From: Planctomycetota bacterium
GTDB taxonomy: Bacteria; Planctomycetota; UBA11346
Direction of reading: 5' to 3'
Assembly: GCA_027859175.1 (NCBI GenBank)
Contig: JAQIBG010000027.1
Coordinates: forward strand, 1-45,326
Length of the DNA: 45,326 bases
The notes beneath the pieces were generated by a model. The model worked only from the letters and a program-made list of their open reading frames with translations. It ran no database searches and was not told where the DNA came from. How positions within the stretch are numbered: position 1 is the first letter of the stretch; each line of letters starts with the position of its first letter. Shown one piece after another: positions 1-8,935 of this stretch. Position numbers and translations under genes: made by a program.

Positions 1-240
1 GTCCATGGCTTCACGCAGGTGGGCTGAGCCGAGGTGGCGATGCTCCCACAGCGCTAGGTGGGCCAGATCGGCGGCGCTCCAGCCGTCGCAGTGGCCGAGT
101 TGGCGCACCGCATACAGGCGTCGATCAGCGCTGCGACGGCTGACCTGAAGGATCTCCGCCAGGGCGGCGCCGGTGCAGTCGCGGGTTACGAGCTCGATAG
201 CGTGGGGGAGTCGATCCATGGCCAGGCAAGCTTGCGCCAT
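1..240 (-). CDS. Partial gene, possible helix-turn-helix protein (N-terminal 80 residues)
   Basis: The minus strand is open from an ATG at 240-238 to the window edge, giving 80 residues without a stop, so the gene continues to the left. The peptide reads as helices: a segment around residues 24-47 (TGAALAEILQVSRRSADRRL) looks like a short helix-turn-helix in which LAEILQVSRRS would be the first helix and turn. This resemblance is by eye only. A second ATG at codon 8 is an alternative start; neither has a strong Shine-Dalgarno. It is divergent from the TerC gene across about 118 bp. I do not recognise the family, and the C-terminus is not visible. Confidence 0.5.
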   Translation of the reverse strand, partial: MAQACLAMDRLPHAIELVTRDCTGAALAEILQVSRRSADRRLYAVRQLGHCDGWSAADLAHLALWEHRHLGSAHLREAMD

Positions 241-358
241 ATCTGACCCAGGCACAAGCAGCGCAGCGCCGTATGTGACCGTGCCTGCGTGTACACTGGT
301 GGGCTCGTGTGTGGTCAGTTTGCTGGCCGCCGCGTGCAACTCCCAGTGAGGGCGATGC

Positions 359-1378
359 GTGTTGGGCGGATTCGAAAGCGGTGATCTGCTGATCGTGGCC
401 ATGCTGGTGGTGCTCGAGGGCATGCTGTCGTGCGATAACGCCGTGGTGCTCGCTGCGCTGGTGCGCAATCTGCCGAAGGAGCAGCAGGGTCGTGCGCTGC
501 GCTATGGCATCATCGGCGCCTATGGATTTCGGATTTTGGCCCTATTGGCGGCCACCTGGGTCATGAAGATCTGGTGGATCAAAGTGGCGGGCGGCGCCTA
601 CCTGTGCTGGATCGGCCTACGGGCTTTATCCAAGGCCGACGAAGGCCCTGAGGGTGGCGGCCTCAAGGTGCGCAAGCTGCCGTATCTCACGGCCTTCTGG
701 AGTACCGTGGTGGCCGTTGAGCTCACCGACATGGTGTTCTCGGTTGATTCAATCGCTGCCGCGGTGGCCCTGTCTGACAAGCTGTGGGTGCTGATTGCCG
801 GCGGTTTACTGGGCATTCTCGCGATGCGCTTTGCGGCCCAGGGCTTCATTGTGCTGCTTGGGCGCTTTCCGCGTCTGGAGCGGGCGGCCTTCGTGGCGGT
901 GGCGCTGATCGGCTTCAAGCTGGTAGCCACCTTGCCGGCAGATCTGGCCCGCGAGCCGTACCCGGTGCTCGGCAGCTACGTCAGCGCGGCGGCTTATACC
1001 GAAGAGGCGCGCGATAGTGCCCCTGGTGGCTGGCATTGGGGCGAGCACCTCAGCCTGAGTCCGCAGGCGCCTACGGCACCCGAGCGCAGTGTTCTGGCCA
1101 GCGGGATTACCGCCGAATTGGCGCTGGCCGAGCCAGGCCTCAGCGATGACGCCTTGCGCAGCGCCATTCATGAGCGCACCGAGCGTGAGTACGAGCGTGC
1201 GATGGCGGTGTGGCAGCTGCATCTGCGGCCGCTGGTCCACATTGATGGCGTGATCGCGAGTATTGTGGTGGCCTTGGTATTCGGGGCAGGCTTCTTGGGT
1301 CGTGGTCGGCCCGATGCGCCAACTGTTGCGAAGGCAAACCGTGAGCGGGCCAAATCCGAGCCCGTGGCGCGGCCTTAA
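359..1378 (+). CDS. TerC/YkoY-family integral membrane protein
   Basis: This 339-residue protein has the two signature acidic motifs of TerC-type transporters: GMLSCDNAVVLA in the first membrane segment and DMVFSVDSIAAAVALS in the middle. The family is linked to tellurite resistance and Mn2+ export across the inner membrane. About six hydrophobic segments are visible, at roughly residues 9-30, 52-72, 75-88, 112-135, 142-165 and 292-313. The start is a GTG with a GAGGG ribosome site eight bases upstream. A soluble stretch of about 75 residues (roughly 215-290), rich in Glu and Ala, separates the last membrane helix from the rest; many TerC proteins lack it. The substrate cannot be told from sequence. 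Confidence 0.85.
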   Translation: MLGGFESGDLLIVAMLVVLEGMLSCDNAVVLAALVRNLPKEQQGRALRYGIIGAYGFRILALLAATWVMKIWWIKVAGGAYLCWIGLRALSKADEGPEGGGLKVRKLPYLTAFWSTVVAVELTDMVFSVDSIAAAVALSDKLWVLIAGGLLGILAMRFAAQGFIVLLGRFPRLERAAFVAVALIGFKLVATLPADLAREPYPVLGSYVSAAAYTEEARDSAPGGWHWGEHLSLSPQAPTAPERSVLASGITAELALAEPGLSDDALRSAIHERTEREYERAMAVWQLHLRPLVHIDGVIASIVVALVFGAGFLGRGRPDAPTVAKANRERAKSEPVARP

Positions 1379-1503
1379 GTCCAATTAAGTCTCTGTAAAT
1401 ATTTGACTTGCAGCCGCTTAGGGGATTCGCTGGATAAACTGGCTTCCATTGTTGGCGCGACCCTAAACCTGTGTGCCGGCCGCTGCGGCGGCGAGGAGAG
1501 CAC

Positions 1504-4500
1504 ATGGACCCGAAGCGGACAGCCGGCGTTCCCGGCGGAATTGTAGACGATGAAGTGCAGCGTCTGCGCGGCTACCTGCACCTGAAGTTGGCGGCGATGG
1601 GCCTCCAACTGCCTGAAATGGCCGACCACGATGGTCGGTTCATGGATGTGGTTGGCGACCTGCTGGCTGATTACCAGGAGAAGAGCCGGCGTCTCAACGA
1701 GCAGTTGTGCCCGGCTGACAACCGTCTCCAGGAGGCAATCAATCAGAAACTCGGTGAGCACGCCGACGGCCTCGACCTGCGCCTGCCGCGCACCACCTTG
1801 ATTCTTGATCGCTACGGTCTCGCGCGCGAGTGCTCGCTGCCGGCCGGGCAAGATCACTTCAAGTCGGATATCATCGAGAGCTACCGGGTGGCTAACGGTG
1901 TGCTCCACAATCCCAGGAGCGACCGTCGAACCACCAAGGGTGTGTTCCATGTGTGCGATTGCGAGTTCCCGGTTCCGGCCGACAAGATCGCTATCCCCAA
2001 GCGCACCTTTGCCTGCCTGTTGCATTACGCCCTGCAGCCGCCGGCCGATCTGATGGGCCTGCCCTACACCGCCAAAGGCGCCGACCCCGCCAAGGTGTGG
2101 CTGTCGCTGTTGCTGCGGCCCTTGGTGGTACCTGAGGTGCCCGGCAAGATGGAAGAGAAGCGCCTTGAAACCCGCTTCTTCGCGCCCGGCAATTTGGCCT
2201 CAAATCTCGACTTTGTTGAAAGTATTTTCGGCAACGCTGGTGACCCCTTCCTGCCGAGCAATGACGCTGGCCTTGACGCTCTGCATTGGACTGGCCACAG
2301 CGGCTGCGTGATCTTGGCGCCCCATCTGGTGGGCATGACCAAGGGCGAGCTCGGCCTGCCGCATGTTGAAGACGCTACCGAGCGGCAAAAAGCCCAGGGC
2401 ATGTGCTATCGCGATGCCAACGAGCCGTATAACGATGGCGGTGCCTTCAAGGCCTGCCTACGTACGCGTGAGGGCGTGGTGGTAACCATCATCGCTGACA
2501 ACTATTTTGGCTACTGCAAGAAAGAGGTCAAAACCCAGATCGGCTTTAGTGCCAATATGTGGGGCTTGGCCGAAGAGGAGCACGCCGGCGGCGCGTTGGC
2601 CTTCCCAAGTTACCACCTGGGTGACGTGTTCACGTCTGACTCGCGGGTGCCGAGTGATGACCACAGCATCGAGCGGGTCAAAGAGTTGCTTGGCAAGTCG
2701 GTTGACTGGCGGCCCGAGGGCCACGGCATCGACAAGCGCTTCACCAGCATTCACTACGTGCCGCAGGATGCCGTGTTCGATCAGGCTGATCTGAGCGTCA
2801 GCTGGTCGGGCGGTGAGCAGCGCATCAAGATGTTGCCGACCAATGTGTATATTTTACCCTCGGGCTACAAGGTTCGCCTGGAGAAGCATCCAGGCGCGCC
2901 GACCTGGCGCTTGGTGGGCACCATGCCGGAAGGCACCTTCTGCCACAAGCCGTGCACGGTGTCGGGTGGCGGCAAGTCCGAGATATCCAAGTCATTGAGC
3001 GACGCGGTGATCTACGGTTCGCTCTACATCAATGATGTAGTGAAAGACCTGGCCTTGGTTGAGGCCTTGTTGAACAAGGATTACGGCGACCGTCTCAAGC
3101 CCGAGTTCCGGCCTGATCGCCCATCGCGGCCGATCTTGTCGCCCGAGCGCACCCTCGGTTCGGTGATCAAGATGTTCACCCCGGGTGCTGATTTTACCGA
3201 TGAGTACAACGCGTGGCTCGAGTCGCTGCCGAAAACTATTCCACCTTTGATCTTCATCATCAAGCGCTTCTACAAGCCCGAGTGGGGTAGCGATTGGCAG
3301 CACCACTTCGGTGTCGATATTGTGAACGGCTATCGCGGCCACGAGTTCAAGTACGACGGCCGCAAAATTGTCGCGAGTTATCTGCGCGTTGGCCACGCTG
3401 AGGCAGGGCATTGGCGCACCTATAAGCTGCGCCAAGATTTTGTGCCGGCCGACAAGGTGCAGATGGAAGACGACATCAGCGCCAGCATCACCATGCCCGC
3501 CGAATTGGTGCCAGATGCACGCCCGGTACCCGGTGCGCGCAGCGTCAAAATTGTGCAGAACTGCGAGTTCCGTTTGTTCCAGCGGCCCGATGACGCCATC
3601 GTGCGCGGGTACGATGAGCAGGCCGAAGCCGATCTCGCTGGTCGCAGTAATTTCATCTCCAACTTCGAGCCGCTCACGGGTCGTGACGCGCGCGAGTTGG
3701 TAGACGATGTGGTGTCGTTCAGCCAGTACTCTGCGCCGATGCAGCGTCTGATTCGTCGCGCCAGTCTCGATACACGGCGCTTCGTGGTCAGTTCGGCCCA
3801 TCCGCGCATCGTTGATGGTGTGCCCACCAAAAATCCGCGCTATCTGCAAGAACGGCCTGACTTGGTGAAGCCGCGTGATCGCTATCTGGCCGACCTCGGT
3901 ATGCGCCTGTTCCGTCAGGTGCCGATAGACCGCAAGTTGCCGGTTACGGTTGACGCCACCTTGCCTGGGCGCCGGAATAGTCCGGCCGACCCGGCGATCG
4001 GGGTGCCTGCATTGGCGGTGTACAACCCGCTGCATTACCAAGAACTGCCTGAGCTGTTCATGGACTTCATCTGTTCGGTGACCGGCAAATCGCCGTCAAC
4101 CACCGGCTTTGGTAGTGAAGGCGCCATGACCAAGGGGCCGTTCAATTGTCTGCCGACCACGGCCGACCTGAACAACGCTCTGGTGTCGGCCATTCTGACT
4201 GATGGTGGCGGCTTCACCTCGGCTGCCGGCTACGTTGGCCCCAAGGTGCGCGTCGATCACGACGTCTCGCTCTTGGTGCCAGAGCTGTGGTCACGCATGT
4301 TGCCCGAGGAGCGTGATCCGAAGTTCTTGATCACTGAGGGCTATCTTGAGCCGCTCGAAGACTATGAATTCGAGGGTGAAACGATTCTTGCGAGCCGACT
4401 TGGTTATCGCATTACCGACTCGTTCGTTCGCGGCTACATGGGCCGCATCTTCGATAACCCGCTCGCGGTGTTCTCCGAAGAGATGTTGCACCCTGAGAAG

Positions 4501-4950
4501 CAAGACCCCGCCAGCTTTGCCGAAGGCGTGCGCAACATCGTAGCATCCCAACGTCGCGTGGCCCAGGCCTACCTCGACGATGGCACGGTGTCGGGCGCGG
4601 TGCCGCCAATCAAGGCCTTGCTCCATATCATGGCGAGCGGCTCGTACGAGGGCATGACCATCAGCAGTCCTGAGTTCCGCCAGATGTTCACGCGCGACTA
4701 CCTGCTGAAGGCCAGCTGGTACCAGGAGCGCTTGGAGTGCAAACAGCAGCGCGCCGTGGCGCACTGGAAGCGCACCATCGCCTATCTTGAACGCTTCCTC
4801 AAGCTGCCGGCCTATGGCAGCCAAGCTGAGATCCTGGGGATTAGTGAGCGCCTCGACGAGGCCCGCAAGATCTTGTCGATGGTTGAGCGCAAGCAGACCC
4901 TCGATGAGTATGTTGGCACTCTAGGCGCCGACCCGCTCCAGTTCAGTTAG
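1504..4950 (+). CDS. Putative PPi-dependent phosphoenolpyruvate carboxykinase
   Basis: A 1148-residue cytosolic-looking protein with no signal peptide or membrane segment. Its size, and a glycine-rich VSGGGKSEISKS loop near residues 486-497 (Lys491), fit my recollection of the pyrophosphate-type PEP carboxykinases described from Propionibacterium and Entamoeba (about 1100-1200 residues). These interconvert oxaloacetate plus PPi with PEP plus phosphate and CO2, and are not obviously related in length to ATP- or GTP-PEPCK (540-620 residues). Other recognisable blocks are FIIKRFYKPEWGSDWQHHFG and TGKSPSTTGFGSEGAMTKGPFN, the latter a likely substrate-binding segment. The ATG at 1504 is chosen because GAGGAG lies 7-10 bases before it; an ATG at 1471 would only add 11 unlikely residues. 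The gene stands alone between terC and prfC. The family call rests on recall, not alignment. Confidence 0.62.
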   Translation: MDPKRTAGVPGGIVDDEVQRLRGYLHLKLAAMGLQLPEMADHDGRFMDVVGDLLADYQEKSRRLNEQLCPADNRLQEAINQKLGEHADGLDLRLPRTTLILDRYGLARECSLPAGQDHFKSDIIESYRVANGVLHNPRSDRRTTKGVFHVCDCEFPVPADKIAIPKRTFACLLHYALQPPADLMGLPYTAKGADPAKVWLSLLLRPLVVPEVPGKMEEKRLETRFFAPGNLASNLDFVESIFGNAGDPFLPSNDAGLDALHWTGHSGCVILAPHLVGMTKGELGLPHVEDATERQKAQGMCYRDANEPYNDGGAFKACLRTREGVVVTIIADNYFGYCKKEVKTQIGFSANMWGLAEEEHAGGALAFPSYHLGDVFTSDSRVPSDDHSIERVKELLGKSVDWRPEGHGIDKRFTSIHYVPQDAVFDQADLSVSWSGGEQRIKMLPTNVYILPSGYKVRLEKHPGAPTWRLVGTMPEGTFCHKPCTVSGGGKSEISKSLSDAVIYGSLYINDVVKDLALVEALLNKDYGDRLKPEFRPDRPSRPILSPERTLGSVIKMFTPGADFTDEYNAWLESLPKTIPPLIFIIKRFYKPEWGSDWQHHFGVDIVNGYRGHEFKYDGRKIVASYLRVGHAEAGHWRTYKLRQDFVPADKVQMEDDISASITMPAELVPDARPVPGARSVKIVQNCEFRLFQRPDDAIVRGYDEQAEADLAGRSNFISNFEPLTGRDARELVDDVVSFSQYSAPMQRLIRRASLDTRRFVVSSAHPRIVDGVPTKNPRYLQERPDLVKPRDRYLADLGMRLFRQVPIDRKLPVTVDATLPGRRNSPADPAIGVPALAVYNPLHYQELPELFMDFICSVTGKSPSTTGFGSEGAMTKGPFNCLPTTADLNNALVSAILTDGGGFTSAAGYVGPKVRVDHDVSLLVPELWSRMLPEERDPKFLITEGYLEPLEDYEFEGETILASRLGYRITDSFVRGYMGRIFDNPLAVFSEEMLHPEKQDPASFAEGVRNIVASQRRVAQAYLDDGTVSGAVPPIKALLHIMASGSYEGMTISSPEFRQMFTRDYLLKASWYQERLECKQQRAVAHWKRTIAYLERFLKLPAYGSQAEILGISERLDEARKILSMVERKQTLDEYVGTLGADPLQFS

Positions 4951-4961
4951 AGTTCAGTTAG
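4940..4961 (+). repeat. 11-bp perfect tandem duplication over the stop codon
   Basis: AGTTCAGTTAG occurs twice head to tail (4940-4950 and 4951-4961). The first copy encodes the last residues and the TAG stop of the putative PEPCK gene; the second copy follows directly and would also supply an in-frame-looking TAG in a shifted phase. It looks like a simple slippage duplication. Confidence 0.8.
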
Positions 4962-5077
4962 GCACATTCTATCCTCCGCTTGGTGCCTTTGCGGTGCCAG
5001 GCGGGGGGTGGTTAGCGCACCGGCCCTTGTCCCGCGCTCGCGCGTCTTAGCCTGCGCTCCCGATCCAGGAGCAGTTT

Positions 5078-6688
5078 GTGAGCGATTCCGACCAGCCGAG
5101 CCAGGGCCACCTCCGCAACGAGATCGCGCGTCGTCGTACCTTTGCGATCATTTCGCATCCTGACGCCGGCAAAACGACCCTCACCGAGAAGCTGCTGCTG
5201 TACTCCGGCATGTTGCGCACCGCCGGCATGGTTGGTGCCCGCAAGGGTAACGCTGCGAGTTCTGACTGGATGGGCATGGAGCAGGAGCGCGGTATCTCGA
5301 TCACCGCCTCGGCGATGCAATTCCCCTACAAAGACGTGATCGTCAACGTGCTCGACACCCCCGGGCACCAAGATTTCTCGGAAGACACCTACCGCACCCT
5401 CACCGCGGCCGACAGCGTGATCATGGTGATCGACGCCGCCAAGGGCGTGGAAGACCAGACCCGCAAGCTGTTTGAAGCGTGCCGTATTCGCCGCATTCCG
5501 GTCATGACCTTCGTCAACAAATTTGACCTGCCAACCCGCGACCCGCTCGACCTGATGGCCGAAGTCGAAGAGGTGCTTGGCATTCAGGCCTCGGCCCGCA
5601 ACTGGCCGGTGGGCTCTGGCCGTGAATTCTGCGGCGTTATCGACCGCGACACCAACATCATCGAACTGTACACCAAAACCGCCGCGGCCGGCGCCGCGCG
5701 CCCCGAGGTTGAGCATATCGGCATGGCTGATGCCGCCGCGCATCCGCGAATTGGTGAAAGCTTGGCGGCGCAACTGCACGATGAGCTGGAACTGCTCAAA
5801 GAGGCCGGCAACCCCTACACTCGTGAGGCCTATCTGGCTGGTGAAGTGAGCCCGGTGTTCTTCGGTTCGGCCTTCACTAATTTCGGCGTTGAGCCCCTAT
5901 TCGACTCGCTGATCAAGGTGGCGCCGTGTCCGAGCGAGCGCAAGGCCACCACTTCCAAGGGCGAAGACATCATCGTTGAGCCCGACGAAACCAAATTTGC
6001 CGCCTTCGTGTTCAAGCTCCAAGCCAACATGAACCCCAAGCATCGTGACTGCGTGGCTTTCCTGCGGGTCAATTCCGGCGTGTACCGCAAAGAGCTCTCA
6101 GTGAAGCATCAGCGCAGTGGCAAAAAGTTTGCGATGCCGAGCCCGCATTCACTGGTGGTGAACGAACGCAGCACCGTGGTGGAAGCCTATCCGGGCGATA
6201 TTATTGGTATCATCAGCAAGGGCCAATTTGCGATCGGTGACACCATCCTCGAGAAAGGTGACTATCAGTTTGAGCCCTTGCCGCGGTTCCAGCCTGAGTT
6301 GTTTGCGCGGGTTCGCCCATCTGACCTGGGCAAGCAGAAGGGCTTTCAGAAGGGCATCGCCCAGTTGGGCGCCGAGGGTGCCGTGCAGTTGCTGTACGAT
6401 TGGCGCAACCCGCAGGGCGAGCCGATTGTGGCGGCAGTTGGCCGGCTTCAGTTTGAGGTATTACAGTATCGTATGGAAGACGAGTACGGCGTGAAGACCA
6501 TGGTCGACATGTTGCCCTATAGCTGCAGTGCCTGGCTTGAGGGTGACTATGAAACCTTCGACAAGCCAACCACCGCGCGCTTGGTGCAAGATGCCGACGA
6601 CCGCCCGCTGTTGTTGTTTGGTAACCGTTGGGAAAAAGATTATGCGGCCAAGAATAACCCCGACCACAAGCTGCTGGATATTTATTGA
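5078..6688 (+). CDS. prfC: Peptide chain release factor 3
   Basis: A translational GTPase of 536 residues, matching the usual RF3 length (about 530). It recycles RF1/RF2 from the ribosome after termination. The G motifs are in order: P-loop SHPDAGKTTLTE at about 26-37, the switch region with GMEQERGISI, DTPGHQDFSEDT, and NKFD. The segment SSDWMGMEQERGISITAS is typical of RF3 rather than EF-G, where the equivalent block is shorter. The C-terminal RF3 domain follows, with QLGAEGAVQLL and FEVLQYRMEDEYGV. The start is GTG with CCAGGAGC eight bases upstream. It is transcribed in the same direction as the ABC-F gene 49 bp downstream, so the two may share a transcript. Confidence 0.96.
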   Translation: MSDSDQPSQGHLRNEIARRRTFAIISHPDAGKTTLTEKLLLYSGMLRTAGMVGARKGNAASSDWMGMEQERGISITASAMQFPYKDVIVNVLDTPGHQDFSEDTYRTLTAADSVIMVIDAAKGVEDQTRKLFEACRIRRIPVMTFVNKFDLPTRDPLDLMAEVEEVLGIQASARNWPVGSGREFCGVIDRDTNIIELYTKTAAAGAARPEVEHIGMADAAAHPRIGESLAAQLHDELELLKEAGNPYTREAYLAGEVSPVFFGSAFTNFGVEPLFDSLIKVAPCPSERKATTSKGEDIIVEPDETKFAAFVFKLQANMNPKHRDCVAFLRVNSGVYRKELSVKHQRSGKKFAMPSPHSLVVNERSTVVEAYPGDIIGIISKGQFAIGDTILEKGDYQFEPLPRFQPELFARVRPSDLGKQKGFQKGIAQLGAEGAVQLLYDWRNPQGEPIVAAVGRLQFEVLQYRMEDEYGVKTMVDMLPYSCSAWLEGDYETFDKPTTARLVQDADDRPLLLFGNRWEKDYAAKNNPDHKLLDIY

Positions 6689-6737
6689 TGCGTCTGTGTA
6701 GCGGTGTTTTGCAGATGGTGGCGCTAAGGTTGCGGCG

Positions 6738-8549
6738 ATGAGCGTCCTCGTCTCGTGTCAGGGGATCAGTCGTCATCACGGTGTTGAGCCGGTGTTCGAG
6801 GGTCTCGACTGCGAGTTGCGCCAGGGTGAGCGTCTCGCGGTGATCGGCCCTAACGGGAGCGGCAAGTCTACCTTGCTGCGAATTCTTGTCGGCGATGACC
6901 AGCCCGACAGCGGCCGTCGCAGTCAGCGCGCCGATGTGCGGATTGGCTATGTGCGTCAGGAAGAACAGTTTGCCGACGGCGTGACGGTGCTCGAGGTGCT
7001 GCGCAGCGCGGCGGCCCCGCTTGAGGCCGAGCATCTGATCGCAGCCGCGGCTGAGCGCGGCATGAACCGCGCGGGCTTTACCGACCCAGATCATCTGGTT
7101 GACCGTCTGTCGGGTGGCTGGCGCAAGCGCTTGGCGATCGTGGCGGCTTTGGCCGCCGAGCCAGACCTGCTGTTGCTCGACGAGCCCACCAACCATCTCG
7201 ACCTCGAAGGCCTGCTGTGGTTGCAGGATTTGATTCTGAACTTCCGCGGCACCAGTTGTTTTGTGTCGCACGATAGATGGTTCTTGCGGACCTGTTCGAG
7301 TCGGGTGTTGGAGATCAATCCGCGCTTTTCTGGCGGCTGTTTTGCCGCCAGCGGCGATTACGAAGCCTTCCTTACCCATCGCAGCGAACACATTTCCGGT
7401 ATGTTGCAGCGCGAGCAAAGCTTGGCTAACAAGCTGCGGCGCGAAGAGGTTTGGTTGTCACGGCGGCCCAAGGCGCGCACCACCAAGTCAAATGCGCGGA
7501 TCAAGGGCGCGGCCGATCTCGCCGACGAACTCGACTCGGTCAAAAAACTCAATCGTAGCGAGCGCGCTGCCGACATCCGCTTCGGTGCGTCGGGCCGGCA
7601 AACTACCGATCTGCTGTTGTGTGAAGGCGTGACTGTCAGCCGCGGCGACAAGCAGCTTATTTGCGGTCTTGATCTACAGCTGGCTCCGGGCGAATGCCTC
7701 GGTCTGCTCGGCACCAACGGCAGTGGCAAGTCGAGCCTGCTGGCGGCCCTGCTCGGTGATTTGGCACCAAGTGCAGGGCGTCTCAAACGCGCCCATGAGT
7801 TGCGGGTGGCCACCTTCGATCAGACCCGTGCCAAACTCGACCGTAACCAAACCATCGGTCGTGCCCTGTCGCCATCTGGCGACACCGTGACCCTGCCCGG
7901 CGGCGGCAAGCAGCACGTCAATGCCTACGCTCAGCGCTTCTTATTCGATAGCCATCAGCTCGATCAGGTGGTCGATTCATGTTCCGGCGGCGAGCAGGCC
8001 CGGTTGCTGATTGCCCAGTTGATGCGCGAAGAGGCCGACGTGCTGGTGCTCGACGAACCCACCAACGACCTCGACATTCCAGCGCTGGAAGTGTTGGAAA
8101 CCGCGCTGCGTGACTTCGCCGGCGGCGTGGTGTTGGTGAGCCATGATCGCTACCTCATGGATCAGGTCTGCGATCGTTTCATCGCCCTCGACGGTAACGG
8201 CGCGTGGCGCAACGTGGGCGACTACGCGCAGTGGGAGCGGCAACGGGCTGAGGCCTACGCTGCTGCGACTGGCCCTGCGCCGGCGGCACCGTCACCGTCA
8301 CCGGCTGAGCCGACCGCGCAGCTTGAGCCGAGCGGTCCCGAGCTGAGCTACGCTGAACAGAAAGAGTTGCGCAATATTGAAGGGCGCATCGAAAAGGCCG
8401 AGCAGGCGCTCGAAGCCGCCCACGCGGCCTTGGCCGATAGAGTCGTGTACACCAATCCCGATCGCTTGCTTGCGGCCGAGGCCGAGGCTGAGACGGCGCA
8501 GGTCGCGGTAGATCAGTTGTATGCGCGTTGGGAACAGCTCGGGGGGTGA
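6738..8549 (+). CDS. ABC-F family ATPase, Uup-like
   Basis: A soluble tandem ABC protein of 603 residues without membrane segments, so an ABC-F translation or DNA-associated factor rather than a transporter. The first ATPase has Walker A GPNGSGKST (37-45), signature LSGGWRKRLA and Walker B LLLLDEPTNHLDL; the second has Walker A GTNGSGKSS, signature CSGGEQARLL and VLVLDEPTNDLDI. After a Pro/Ala-rich linker (roughly 508-535) comes a C-terminal coiled coil with many Glu and Ala residues, which is the arrangement seen in Uup. Other ABC-F proteins such as EttA lack this tail, so Uup is the best match. The gene ends 6 bp from the stop of the convergent small membrane protein. Confidence 0.9.
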   Translation: MSVLVSCQGISRHHGVEPVFEGLDCELRQGERLAVIGPNGSGKSTLLRILVGDDQPDSGRRSQRADVRIGYVRQEEQFADGVTVLEVLRSAAAPLEAEHLIAAAAERGMNRAGFTDPDHLVDRLSGGWRKRLAIVAALAAEPDLLLLDEPTNHLDLEGLLWLQDLILNFRGTSCFVSHDRWFLRTCSSRVLEINPRFSGGCFAASGDYEAFLTHRSEHISGMLQREQSLANKLRREEVWLSRRPKARTTKSNARIKGAADLADELDSVKKLNRSERAADIRFGASGRQTTDLLLCEGVTVSRGDKQLICGLDLQLAPGECLGLLGTNGSGKSSLLAALLGDLAPSAGRLKRAHELRVATFDQTRAKLDRNQTIGRALSPSGDTVTLPGGGKQHVNAYAQRFLFDSHQLDQVVDSCSGGEQARLLIAQLMREEADVLVLDEPTNDLDIPALEVLETALRDFAGGVVLVSHDRYLMDQVCDRFIALDGNGAWRNVGDYAQWERQRAEAYAAATGPAPAAPSPSPAEPTAQLEPSGPELSYAEQKELRNIEGRIEKAEQALEAAHAALADRVVYTNPDRLLAAEAEAETAQVAVDQLYARWEQLGG

Positions 8550-8555
8550 AGTGGC

Positions 8556-8813
8556 TTAGGGCACCATCATGTCTGTGCCACCAGCCCCTGGCGCCATGGC
8601 TATGGACGCAGCCACGATCAGCAGGCCGACCACTTGTAGGGCGAAGGGTTTGGCGGCAACCCGGAAGTGGAGAATCAAGAATACCAGCGAAACGGGCGCG
8701 AACAGCAGTGACCCGAGGCCCCACAGGATGTTTTCCTTGAACGCTTCGACCAGGAACCAGATCCCTCCAGCGAGGGCCACCACGATTCCGATAATGAGTA
8801 AGAGTGCAGACAT
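8556..8813 (-). CDS. Small integral membrane protein of unknown function
   Basis: An 85-residue protein with three hydrophobic stretches (about 2-24, 29-49 and 58-78) separated by short loops; the second loop carries FKENILWG and the third region HFRVAAKPFAL. The reading frame stays open further upstream, but the start at 8813 is decided by an excellent ribosome site, AAGGAG, eight bases before the ATG. It is divergent from the LacI regulator and convergent with the ABC-F gene. I do not recognise a named family, and nothing in the neighbourhood defines its role. Confidence 0.75.
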   Translation of the reverse strand: MSALLLIIGIVVALAGGIWFLVEAFKENILWGLGSLLFAPVSLVFLILHFRVAAKPFALQVVGLLIVAASIAMAPGAGGTDMMVP

Positions 8814-8935
8814 GCTTGTTTCTCCTTGTTGGAAATTATGGCCTCTGGTGCGTCGCAGCTGCGCGTTGATGCACGTTTTGTGAACGCATGCGTGAGCGGG
8901 CTTGTTCGCGCGCGCGACGGCCAAGACTAGTGGCC

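Noticed and set aside
2992-4041. Minus-strand open frame of 349 codons inside the PEPCK gene
   Set aside because: Composition is His/Arg/Gln-rich without domain; it is complementary to a well-conserved coding frame.
4962-5077. Intrinsic terminator after the PEPCK gene
   Set aside because: GC-rich pairing is possible but I see no stable hairpin followed by a T-tract.
6213-7418. Minus-strand open frame of 401 codons across prfC and the ABC-F gene
   Set aside because: It spans two clearly coding genes and the gap between them and shows no protein motif.
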